Origin: Alphaproteobacteria bacterium
GTDB lineage: Bacteria; Pseudomonadota; Alphaproteobacteria; Rhizobiales; Beijerinckiaceae
Direction of reading: 5' to 3'
Assembly: GCA_016869595.1 (NCBI GenBank)
Contig: VGDT01000024.1
Span: 1-43,961, forward strand
Length of the DNA: 43,961 nt
Made by a program: the position numbers and the translations under genes. This document shows positions 8,964 to 18,792 of this stretch, one piece after another; within the stretch, counting starts at the first letter, position 1; each line of letters starts with the position of its first letter. The notes beneath the pieces are model-generated. The model saw only the letters and a list, made by a program, of their open reading frames with translations, was not told the origin of the DNA and searched no databases.

Positions 8964-9174
8964 CAGCGGCGAGTCCCGAGGCGAATTGTCTCTAAAACCC
9001 GCGATGGCGAGCGTTCGCCTGTCGCGCCGAACTTCGACGCATGTTCACACTGCGTTCAGATTACCAGACCCTCTCGCTTTGAGGGCTAAATTCCCCTGCG
9101 CATTCACAGATTTCTTCCCTCTGTAACGTCTTTGCAACACAAACGCTTTAGTCGTCGGAGTCTGATTGCGCGTC

Positions 9175-11712
9175 CTAACGCAAGTCGACGGTTAGCGCGG
9201 CGTCTCCACGCTGCGCCTTGGGCGTCGGATAGAGCAGCCGTCGCCAAACTCCGTACCAGCTTCCCGCGATCACGGCGAGAGTCAGCGCCAAAACGAGTTT
9301 TGGCCAACTGGGCGGCTCGAAGCGGAGAAGTTCTGACACCAGAGGCGCGTAAAGGCTTGCCGCCACCATCGCGGAGGCAGCGGCGGCGACGAGCCAAAAC
9401 GCCAGATTGTCGCGCGAAAACAGCGAGGCGCCGCGCGGAAGCGCATCTGAAAGCGCGAGGATGAGATTGCTGACGACAAGTGTCGCGAATGCGAGACCGC
9501 GCGCCTGCGGCTCGGGGGCGCCCAGCCCGTTGTCGATGACATAGACCGACATCACAGCAAGGAAGACGACGAACCCCTGTGCGAAACCGAGCCAGAGTTC
9601 GCGTGGGCCAAAAAGCGGCTCATCGCGCCTGTGCGGCGGTTTGAGCATGGCGTCCGCCTCATTGGGCTGCGATTCGAAAACAAGCGCGCAGGTCGGGTCG
9701 ATAATCAGCTCCATCAGCACCACATGCGCCGGCAGCAGCAGAGGCGGCAGTCCCATAAGGATTGGCGTCAGGGCGACGCCGGCGATCGGAATGTGAATTG
9801 CAGTCACATAGGTGAGCGCGCGGCGGAGATTGGCGAAGATGCGTCGCCCCAGCGCCACGCCGGCGACGATCGAGGTGAAGCTGTCGTCGAGCAAAACAAT
9901 ATGCGCGGCTTCGCGGGCGACATCCGAGCCGCGCTGGCCCATGGCGATGCCGATATGCGCCGCCGCGAGCGCCGGCCCATCGTTGACGCCATCGCCAGTC
10001 ATGGCGACGATATGGCCGTCGGCTTTGAAGGCTTCGACGAGCGCAAGCTTGCTTGTCGGCGTCACTCGGGCGAAGACCCGCACGTTGCGGATTTTTTCGG
10101 GCAGCAGTTCGTGCGGCGTCGCAGCGATCTCCGCGCCGGTGAGCACGCCGGCGGCGGAATCAAGGCCTGCTTGGCGCGCGATCGCGCGCGCCGTCGCAGG
10201 GTAGTCGCCGGTGATCATCGCGACGGCGACTCCCGCGCGCTGGGCCGCCGCGACGGCGACGGGGACGTCTTCGCGCAGCGGATCCTCGAAGCCGAGAAGT
10301 CCGACGAAGTTAAACGACGCCATTTGCGGCGGGAGCGCGTGCCGCAGCGGCTCCGTCGTCGCCACGGCAAGCACGCGCAAGCCGCGATGCGCCAGATCCT
10401 CGATTTGAAGCTGAAGGCGGGCGCGATGTTCATCCGAGATTCGCGCGAGATTGAAGATCGCTTCCGGTGCGCCTTTCGCGGCGTAGCTCTCCCCTGACTC
10501 GTCGCCCCAGCATTGAATGAAGGCGAGGAGGTCGGGGCGGATCGGGAAGCTGCGAATGGGCGCGGCTTCCGGCGCGACGCCGGCGTCGGCTGCGAAGGCG
10601 TGAACAGCGCGATCCATGGGATCGACGGGGTTGACCGATGAAGCGCGCAAGGCGGCGCGGATCAGCGTGCGCGTCAAATCCTCATGATGCGGCGCATCGA
10701 TCGTCGTTGCGCCATCGGCGACAGCGAAGGCCACGCGCATACGGTTCTGCGTGAGCGTTCCCGTCTTATCGACGCAAAGTATCGATGTTGAACCCAGCGT
10801 TTCAGTCACTGAAGAACGACGCACGAGCACGTTGCGGTGCGCCAGCCTATAGGCGCCGAGCGCGAGAAAAATCGCGAGCACCATCGGAAATTCTTCCGGC
10901 AAAAGGCCAATGGCGAGCGTGATGCCGGCGAGGGCGCCCTCGAACCAGTCGCCATGCACGAGCCAATAGGCAAGGAACACCAATACGCAAAAAATGAGAG
11001 CGAAAGCGCCGAGCGTTGCGACCAGCCTGCCGGTCCTTTGCTGCAGAGGGCTTGGCTCGCTCTCGATCGCTGCAAGCGACGCGCCGAGATTGCCCATCGC
11101 CGTGCGCGCGCCGGTACGGACGACCTCCGCCAGTCCCGATCCGCGCGCGATCATGGTTCCGGCAAAAAGAAACGGCGTGTGTTCGCCGCCCGGATCGGGA
11201 AACTCCCCCGAATTTTCCTCACTTGCGAGAGTCTTTGTCACGGGGGCTGACTCACCGGTGAGAAGAGACTCGTCGACGACCAGCGCGTCACCCCCGATCA
11301 GCAGCGCGTCCGCCGGCGCACGCTCTCCTTCGCCGACGAAAATAATGTCGCCGGGAACGAGATCACGGGCAGGGATGCGCCGCTGCACGCCATCACGCAG
11401 ACAGGTTGCGGTCGGCTCCGCGAGTCGGTTGAGCGCTTGAAGCGCGCGCTCGGTCCGCAGCTCCTGCAGAATGACCAGGGTGATCGACGCGCCGGCGCCG
11501 ACGACCATGAACAGCCCTTCGCCAAGATCGCCGACGAAAAGATAAAGCAGCGCGGCTGCGGCGAGCAGAAAGAACATCGGTTCTTTCAGCGTGCGCAGCG
11601 TGATCGCGAATATGCCCGGCGGGGGCGGCTTTGGCTGCTCGTTCGGCCCGAACTCGGCAAGACGCCTGGCCGCTTCCTCAGACGTCAGACCCTGGAAATT
11701 TAGGTTTCGCAT
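9175..11712 (-). CDS. P-type cation-transporting ATPase (calcium-like subgroup)
   Basis: About 845 residues from MRNLNFQGLTSEEAARRLAEFG, a typical cation-ATPase N domain. Motifs in order are DESLLTGES, the membrane motif LPEEFPMVLAIFLALGAYR (helix M4), the phosphorylation site DKTGTLT, MITGDYPATA and the hinge TGDGVNDGPAL. A C-terminal set of membrane helices follows. The PEEFP variant marks a bacterial group annotated as putative Ca2+ pumps; the ion is not established. The open frame extends 81 codons further upstream, but that part is antisense to the TPP riboswitch and unlike the family, so 11712 is chosen. thiC is divergent. Confidence 0.92.
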   Translation of the reverse strand: MRNLNFQGLTSEEAARRLAEFGPNEQPKPPPPGIFAITLRTLKEPMFFLLAAAALLYLFVGDLGEGLFMVVGAGASITLVILQELRTERALQALNRLAEPTATCLRDGVQRRIPARDLVPGDIIFVGEGERAPADALLIGGDALVVDESLLTGESAPVTKTLASEENSGEFPDPGGEHTPFLFAGTMIARGSGLAEVVRTGARTAMGNLGASLAAIESEPSPLQQRTGRLVATLGAFALIFCVLVFLAYWLVHGDWFEGALAGITLAIGLLPEEFPMVLAIFLALGAYRLAHRNVLVRRSSVTETLGSTSILCVDKTGTLTQNRMRVAFAVADGATTIDAPHHEDLTRTLIRAALRASSVNPVDPMDRAVHAFAADAGVAPEAAPIRSFPIRPDLLAFIQCWGDESGESYAAKGAPEAIFNLARISDEHRARLQLQIEDLAHRGLRVLAVATTEPLRHALPPQMASFNFVGLLGFEDPLREDVPVAVAAAQRAGVAVAMITGDYPATARAIARQAGLDSAAGVLTGAEIAATPHELLPEKIRNVRVFARVTPTSKLALVEAFKADGHIVAMTGDGVNDGPALAAAHIGIAMGQRGSDVAREAAHIVLLDDSFTSIVAGVALGRRIFANLRRALTYVTAIHIPIAGVALTPILMGLPPLLLPAHVVLMELIIDPTCALVFESQPNEADAMLKPPHRRDEPLFGPRELWLGFAQGFVVFLAVMSVYVIDNGLGAPEPQARGLAFATLVVSNLILALSDALPRGASLFSRDNLAFWLVAAAASAMVAASLYAPLVSELLRFEPPSWPKLVLALTLAVIAGSWYGVWRRLLYPTPKAQRGDAALTVDLR

Positions 11713-11797
11713 ATGTCTAGGCTCGTCGTGGCCGCTATTTGCCGGTATCGCCACGCGAACTTGCGACACGAGTGTGAACGCGGTAATTTTTCCACAA

Positions 11798-11874
11798 TGG
11801 CGAGGGGCGCCGCAAGCGCGGCTGAGAAGCACCCGTCGAACCTGATCCGGGTCATGCCGGCGTAGGGAAGGCCA
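11798..11874 (+). promoter_or_regulatory. TPP riboswitch (THI element) upstream of thiC
   Basis: The sequence carries the conserved THI-box elements in order: GGGG near 11804, GCGGCTGAGAAG (P2/J2-3 pyrimidine-sensing region) and ACCCG. These are followed by GAACCTGATCCGGGTCATGCCGGCGTAGGGAAG, which is written here as the P4/P5 pyrophosphate-sensing part at about 11838-11870. It lies 110 bp before the thiC start. Thiamine pyrophosphate binding would lower thiC expression, probably by hiding the translation start. Confidence 0.93.
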
Positions 11875-11969
11875 GCGAAAGAGCGAACGGCGCGGAAGCG
11901 TCGACGCAATCACAGCGCATCCCTCCTTCGTCTTCCTGACTCGCGTCCGCTTCACTTGACGAAGCGTGA

Positions 11970-13853
<1,884 letters not shown>

Positions 13854-13961
13854 GCTGCTTTGCACGATGGGCGTAAAGCGTCATCGCGTCGGACCTGAGA
13901 TTCAGACCGCCGCGGGGCGAAGATCGACGTAGGCTACGAGATCGGGGCGAACCTCTTTACG

Positions 13962-15956
13962 CTAAGCGTGCGGCCAGCGGCGTTCGCGGAACCAGTTCCG
14001 GTAGTCCGTCATCTTCGCGCGCTGCGCGGCTGGCGCCCGCCGCCCGCACGTCGCCGCCTCGGCGCTTCCGTCCGACGCGCCCCACCGCAGTTCGACGCAG
14101 TCATTGGGGTTGTAGCCCATCTCAAGGTCCGCCGCGCGGTCCATGACGTCTTTGAGTGACAGCGTCCAGGCCGAGCCGTCGCTGCGCGTATAAGAAAACG
14201 TGCGGGCCGCGAGTTCGCTCGCCAGCGCGCTTTGCAATTGAGCCTGCACGCCCGCCGGACCTCTGCCAAACGGCATCGCGTAGCGGTCGCTGCGGCGAGC
14301 GACGCGATCAGGGAATCCGCGCACCACATCGATTGCGATCAGCAGCCGCAGATCGCGCGCCGGCGTCGAGAAATCCTCCCACGCGCCGCTGGTCGCGAAG
14401 ATTGCGGCCCCGTCCGGCATAGATGCTTCGCCGCGCCCGCCGTTTTGGAACTTTCGACCGTTTTCGACCGCAACCGCGCGCGTCTTCACCTGCTCTTCGA
14501 GCGCCGTGATTGCCGCCATCATCGCGCGCGTCGGATCGAGCGGCTCAGGCGACATCACCTCATCCATGCGATCATAGAAATCCTCGGCGCTGAGTTGTGA
14601 TTGCTCCAGTGAGAAATCGCCATACTCGGGATTTTTGGCGATCTCCGCATTACTGAGCGCCCGCAACGAGCCGCTCTCGCGCACGAGCGGCCGGAAGCGC
14701 TTGAAGCCAGGGCTGCCGAGCGTCGGTTCGTTCGCGAACAGGAAATTGCCGCGCCAGAACCGCTTGCGCGTGACGGTGCCATCCGGCTCGGCGTCGACGG
14801 CAAGAAAGACGCCAGCGGCGTCCGCCGTCTGCGGGACGCGTTGCACGAGCATCATGACGTGCCCGTACGGATCAGCGTAGGCGGTTCCGGGACGCAGCGC
14901 CTCCTGCGTCAGCGGGATGGTGTAGAAATCGCCCTTATCGCTGTTTGCCGACGCGCGCACCGAACCGGAATGAACGACGTCGCCCACTGCCCGGAAATAT
15001 CCGGCAACACCCGCTGGCCGCTTCGGCGCAGGCGGCTTCGCGGGAGCAACCGACGGAGCCGGCGCCCCGGGCTGGACCTGCTGAGGCTGTGAAAACAGTT
15101 GCTGCAAGAGATTCGTGGGCGCCGCTGCGGGCGTGGGGGCCAGCGGAGCGGCGGCGGAGGCCACGGCCTGCTCCGGAGGCGGCGCGGGTCTGGTCAGCTC
15201 GGGGTGCAAAATATCGAACCGCTCATTGCATCGCGGCGGCGCGCCGCCGGCCCCGCGCGAGCAATTCGAATAGGCGAAGGGCAACCCCATCTTGAAGGCG
15301 AAATAGGCGCGCAAGAAGTAGACGAAATCGGCGCAGTCGGGCTTCAACGAAAGTGTGAGACTGTCTTCGTTCGTTCCGAGATAATTGAACAACACATTGC
15401 GCGAGGGATTGCGCAGCACCTCGTGCCATGTCTTCCATGACTGCTCCGCTTCGAGCGGCGCGTCAAAAAGCTTCGCCACCCACGCCGAATACAAATTCTC
15501 AGTCGCGCGGTTCCATGTGTTGTGCAGGCGCCAGACGCCGCCTTCCGACGCCTGCGACGCCGACGTCTTGCGCGCGCTTACGTCGATTTCCTTGGTAATC
15601 GCGCCGCAGGTGAACGAACCGGTGTCGAGGGTGGCGCGCCACGCGCCCGCCGCTGGCGAGGCGACCTCGGCGAACCAGACATAGGGGGGTCCGCCCCGCT
15701 GTCCGTGCGATCTGGCGGCGACCCTTCCGTCGGGCGCAATCAGCGAAAGCTCGCCGTTTAACGGCCTTTCCGCAGCGACGAGAACGCGCAGAGGCGCGCC
15801 CGTCCACGGCGCCGCCGGCGACGGCAGAACGGCGATCTCAGCGGAATCTTCACAGGCGGAGAAAACTTGGGCGTGGACTTCGGAGAGCGGTAACGAGAGG
15901 GCGAAAAATGCGCCGGCGATAGCCAGCGACGCAGCAGATCGGCGTGCTGAAAACAT
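13962..15956 (-). CDS. Large secreted protein with a possible NlpC/P60-like Cys-His pair
   Basis: A 664-residue protein starting at ATG 15956, preceded by AAAGGGGA; the frame extends 14 codons further but without a good site. Residues 1-29 are a signal peptide ending VHA. A beta-rich part (40-125) is followed by a helical part. A cysteine at the head of a helix (PDCADFVYFLRAYFAF, Cys208) and a histidine in GTAYADPYGHVMMLV (His366) resemble the catalytic pair of NlpC/P60 or papain-like amidases, separated by a long Pro/Ala-rich insert (255-315). The C-terminal region is helical. I recognise no named family; a cell-wall role is inference. Confidence 0.75.
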   Translation of the reverse strand: MFSARRSAASLAIAGAFFALSLPLSEVHAQVFSACEDSAEIAVLPSPAAPWTGAPLRVLVAAERPLNGELSLIAPDGRVAARSHGQRGGPPYVWFAEVASPAAGAWRATLDTGSFTCGAITKEIDVSARKTSASQASEGGVWRLHNTWNRATENLYSAWVAKLFDAPLEAEQSWKTWHEVLRNPSRNVLFNYLGTNEDSLTLSLKPDCADFVYFLRAYFAFKMGLPFAYSNCSRGAGGAPPRCNERFDILHPELTRPAPPPEQAVASAAAPLAPTPAAAPTNLLQQLFSQPQQVQPGAPAPSVAPAKPPAPKRPAGVAGYFRAVGDVVHSGSVRASANSDKGDFYTIPLTQEALRPGTAYADPYGHVMMLVQRVPQTADAAGVFLAVDAEPDGTVTRKRFWRGNFLFANEPTLGSPGFKRFRPLVRESGSLRALSNAEIAKNPEYGDFSLEQSQLSAEDFYDRMDEVMSPEPLDPTRAMMAAITALEEQVKTRAVAVENGRKFQNGGRGEASMPDGAAIFATSGAWEDFSTPARDLRLLIAIDVVRGFPDRVARRSDRYAMPFGRGPAGVQAQLQSALASELAARTFSYTRSDGSAWTLSLKDVMDRAADLEMGYNPNDCVELRWGASDGSAEAATCGRRAPAAQRAKMTDYRNWFRERRWPHA

Positions 15957-16093
15957 TTTCGATCCCCTTTCTTCGACGGTCCTCGTCTCGTTTCCCACTC
16001 AGAGGCCGGTATGCAGGATACGAAGTTGGCGTTTAGGCTGCGGGACTTGATTACGACTTTGCGCAGCTGCCGATCGCGACGGCCTTATGTTCG

Positions 16094-16127
16094 AAAAAAA
16101 TGGGTCAAAATGGCGGCGTCCGCGCCA
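16094..16127 (-). terminator. Possible terminator downstream of tRNA-Thr
   Basis: On the minus strand a small hairpin with arms TGGCG and CGCCA is followed by TTTTGACCCATTTTTTT. It lies 23 nt beyond the tRNA 3' end. The stem is only 5 bp, so support is modest. Confidence 0.35.
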
Positions 16128-16149
16128 CTTCATAACTTATTGACTTTAC

Positions 16150-16225
16150 TGGTGCCGCAAGAGGGATTCGAACCCCCGACCCCATCATTACGAATGATGT
16201 GCTCTACCAGCTGAGCTATTGCGGC
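16150..16225 (-). tRNA. tRNA-Thr (anticodon CGT)
   Basis: The minus strand folds as a complete cloverleaf. The acceptor stem is GCCGCAA with TTGCGGC, the D arm has GCTC/GAGC, and the anticodon stem is CATCA/TGATG around the loop TTCGTAA. The T loop is TTCGAAT. Discriminator A and an encoded CCA end the 76-nt gene. Anticodon CGT reads ACG, threonine. A transposase remnant lies just upstream of its 5' end. Confidence 0.96.
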
Positions 16226-16402
16226 GATTGCCCGATGCCCTTAGGCGCGCGGCGCGCCACTCTTATCGGCGCGCGGCGGCTTTTTCAAGCAGCACGGCGG
16301 GTCGGTAATGGGTCCGTTTTGAAATTTGGTGGTCACAGACGGCTTGTATTCCCCGCCGCCGGTAATGTTTTCCCATCACACCCGCGAATTAAGTAAGCTT
16401 CC

Positions 16403-16543
16403 CTGGCCGGCCTCGAGGCAGCCATCGAACGCTACCTGCAGCAGCACAACGCTGATCCGAAGCCTTTCGTCTGGACCGCAGACGCCGCCGACATTCTCAA
16501 AAAGGTCGCCAGAGCGAAACATGTGTTAGAGTCACAGCACTAG
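16403..16543 (+). pseudogene. IS630-family transposase, C-terminal remnant
   Basis: In frame from 16403 to the TAG at 16541-16543 the sequence encodes 46 residues: LAGLEAAIERYLQQHNADPKP, then FVWTADAADILKKVARAKHV, and LESQH. This is the typical end of IS630-family transposases (HNADPKPFVWTAD with a closing KKV-x-R segment). There is no start or catalytic core upstream: before 16403 the reading frame is unrelated. The remnant is a scar of an old insertion between tRNA-Thr and the next gene. The rest of 16226-16402 shows nothing I can identify. Confidence 0.75.
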
Positions 16544-16582
16544 CATCCCAGTGATTGCGTCGTCCGCGATCCTCTCTTGCGA

Positions 16583-16984
16583 TCAGTCGTTGGTGCAGCA
16601 GAAACGCACCGCTTCGTCGCATTTGCTTTTCACGCGAAATAAGCACTGTGTAACCGCAGGACCAGGGAGGGAGGACTCCTCCCCGTAGCACTCCGTCGAT
16701 TCTATATTGAAACAGGTATCGGCCTTTTTTCGGCACTCTTCCATTTTTTCGGTTGGACAGGGAGGAGGCGGGGTCGACTTACGACACCCTCCATCACAAT
16801 TGCAGCAAAAGGCATTGCACGCGCCCACGCCGCAACACGGAGTAGGCTTCGTGAAGTCCGCACACAAACCCGTGTGGCTCCCGCCGTCGTCATCCCTCGT
16901 GCCTGCATTGCAGCAGTCGGCCTTTGCGGAGGGGACCAAAGCGACGAGAAGAAAGAATAATAGCGCGTTACGGAGAAATGACAT
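16583..16984 (-). CDS. Secreted 18-cysteine small protein
   Basis: 133 residues starting at ATG 16984 with a signal peptide (MSFLRNALLFFLLVALVPSAKA). The mature part of about 111 residues has 18 cysteines, including pairs at 24-25, 50-51, 60-61 and 129-130. The segment CGVGACNAFCCNCDGGC (51-67) is compact and knot-like. A Pro-rich hinge (TPPPPCP) separates it from a helical second half with widely spaced Cys. An export-dependent, disulfide-rich fold is inferred. The segment resembles, from memory, the Cys pattern of insect and viral Diedel-type proteins; this is unproven. A longer reading frame to 17104 lacks a signal peptide at its start. Confidence 0.72.
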   Translation of the reverse strand: MSFLRNALLFFLLVALVPSAKADCCNAGTRDDDGGSHTGLCADFTKPTPCCGVGACNAFCCNCDGGCRKSTPPPPCPTEKMEECRKKADTCFNIESTECYGEESSLPGPAVTQCLFRVKSKCDEAVRFCCTND

Positions 16985-17133
16985 GACACGGGCCTGGATT
17001 AATAACGGGAGTGTGCCGCTCACCCTCGCCATGCGAAAATGGCGCGCCCTGTGATTTTGGCAACTGGGCTGAGCGCGATCCGCGCCATGAAGGAAAAAAT
17101 TCAAACTGAGACACTACCGGCGGGTCTTCGCAA

Positions 17134-18162
17134 TTACGAACGCGACGCGGCGAAAGCCATATAAGCCTGCGCGACGCTTTTCGCGATGTCGCGCGTCGCA
17201 TTGAACGGCGCGCGGCGCCACTCCTTAAGCGCGCCGCTCCAGATGCGGATGGCGCCGGCGTCGCTGAGCGCCGCGAGATAGGCGTCGATCTTGCCTCGGC
17301 GTCCAGGCGGCCGAACGACATAGACCGGCGCGGCGGTCGCGACCGCTTCTCCCACCATATTGACGCTGTCGCCTGTCACGATGATCGCGTCGGCGTTCGC
17401 CAGCATGGACAAATATGGATTTTCACCGGCGCCGTCCCAAAAGAACCCGCTCGGCGCAGCGAGCGCCGTTCTCAGCGCGTCGCGCAAAGCGTTCGGCGTC
17501 CGGGGCGAGGCAGTCGCCATGACTGAGCGCCCCGACGCAAGAAGCGACGCGGCGATATGAGCGAGCTCCGCAATCTCTTTCGCGCCATAGGCGCCATGCC
17601 GGCTGTCGCCGCCCGCGAGCAGCGCCACGCGCTGTCCGGGCAGGGCGGCGACGCGTGGATCTGGCGCCGCGCGCGCCGCGGCGAGCCGCTCCGGCGTGAT
17701 GCGATTCGCTGGAGTCAGTGGCGACAGGACATTGTCGCCGCGAAACCCGTCATGGCGGGGCGCGATGATGAGATCGGCGGCGCCGGGCCCATTCGCCGGC
17801 TTGTTCATATAGACCGTGAATGTACGCCCGCCGGAATCGCGCTTCAGTCGCCTGAGGGTCGGGATCGTCCGGCGTCCCGCTGCAATGGCGATGTCAGGGT
17901 AGGGAGGGGCGTATGCGAAAGCGTCGCACGGATCGGGCGGCGCGAATGGCGCAAGCGCGGCATAGAGGACGCGGGACGCGACGTGGCGAATGTCAGGCGT
18001 CAGGCCCAGCGCTTCGGCGACGCCCAGCGTCTGCGCCTCATGACCGGCGCGGCCGTCGGAGAGAATGCGGATTGTCGTGCCTGCGGGAAGGGCCGACCGA
18101 GTGGAAGCGCCCCCACCCCGACCCGCCCCCGCGTCGCGGGAGAGGGGGGTAATCCCCGTCAC
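17134..18162 (-). CDS. ELM1/DUF1022-family protein
   Basis: A 342-residue protein of the family annotated as mitochondrial fission ELM1-like, which has a glycosyltransferase-B-like fold. Visible features are [22 protein letters not shown] near the start, [36 protein letters not shown], a [10 protein letters not shown] segment and [28 protein letters not shown]. The bacterial role is not established. The start is a GTG whose bases overlap the greA stop (GTGA), implying translational coupling. Residues 5-20 are encoded by a common intergenic repeat, so the first 28 residues look like recent extension. Confidence 0.85.
   Translation of the reverse strand: MTGITPLSRDAGAGRGGGASTRSALPAGTTIRILSDGRAGHEAQTLGVAEALGLTPDIRHVASRVLYAALAPFAPPDPCDAFAYAPPYPDIAIAAGRRTIPTLRRLKRDSGGRTFTVYMNKPANGPGAADLIIAPRHDGFRGDNVLSPLTPANRITPERLAAARAAPDPRVAALPGQRVALLAGGDSRHGAYGAKEIAELAHIAASLLASGRSVMATASPRTPNALRDALRTALAAPSGFFWDGAGENPYLSMLANADAIIVTGDSVNMVGEAVATAAPVYVVRPPGRRGKIDAYLAALSDAGAIRIWSGALKEWRRAPFNATRDIAKSVAQAYMAFAASRS
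18110..18150. repeat. GC-rich intergenic repeat lying inside the start of the ELM1-like gene
   Basis: The sequence of C-runs, CGCGTCGCGGGAGAGGGGGG resembles the CTCTCCCGC...GCGGGAG repeats common between alphaproteobacterial genes. Here it falls within the first codons of the ELM1-like reading frame. Confidence 0.5.
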
Positions 18163-18635
18163 CCAAACGCAACTTTCAGAATCTCGTAACTCTTGCCGCC
18201 GCCTGGCGTCGTGACCTCCACGGTGTCGCCGACAGTCTTGCCGATCAGCGCGCGGGCGATCGGGCTCGTGATCGAAACGCGACCGCTCTTCACGTCGGCC
18301 TCGGTCTCGCCGACGATCTGATAGGCCCGCTCTTCTTCGGTGTCCTCGTCGACGACCGTGACCGTCGCGCCGAATTTAATCGTCGAGCCGTTGAGCTTCG
18401 ACACGTCGATCACCTCGGCGCGCGACAGCTTGTCCTCGAGTTCGGCGACGCGGCCTTCGTTGAGCGACTGGGCCTCCTTGGCGGCGTGATATTCGGCGTT
18501 TTCCGAAAGGTCGCCATGGGCGCGCGCTTCAGCGATCTGCTGAATAATGCGCGGACGATCTTCCTGCTGCCTGCGGCGCAATTCTTCGGTGAGCGCGGCA
18601 TAGCCGCTGGCGGTCATGGGCACCTTGTCCACCAT
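18159..18635 (-). CDS. greA: Transcription elongation factor GreA
   Basis: 158 residues from [19 protein letters not shown], the usual alphaproteobacterial GreA start; an upstream ATG at 18671 adds 12 atypical residues. The N-terminal coiled coil carries [20 protein letters not shown], whose acidic tip residues Asp and Glu (DLSENAEY) act in the RNA polymerase secondary channel. The C-terminal FKBP-like domain has [15 protein letters not shown] and [12 protein letters not shown], and the protein ends [14 protein letters not shown]. It relieves backtracked polymerase by transcript cleavage. Its stop overlaps the start of the ELM1-like gene. Confidence 0.96.
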   Translation of the reverse strand: MVDKVPMTASGYAALTEELRRRQQEDRPRIIQQIAEARAHGDLSENAEYHAAKEAQSLNEGRVAELEDKLSRAEVIDVSKLNGSTIKFGATVTVVDEDTEEERAYQIVGETEADVKSGRVSITSPIARALIGKTVGDTVEVTTPGGGKSYEILKVAFG

Positions 18636-18792
18636 TGCTGTAGCTTTCTGCCTTTTCTTGAGTTTCGCCAATCACGCGGCGCATCGGTCGGCGCTACGCC
18701 AAGTCATCTTCGCTCTGCATTAAAGCTTAAGCCGCCCAATCGAGGCCAAAGGTTAACGCATCCGCCGATTGCGGCGCGAAACTCTCCAATTT

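Noticed and set aside
9631-10497. 288-codon plus-strand frame inside the P-type ATPase
   Set aside because: Antisense to the ATPase motifs and without recognisable domains.
11713-11955. N-terminal extension of the P-type ATPase
   Set aside because: It is antisense to the TPP riboswitch and not family-like; the ATG at 11712 fits the family start.
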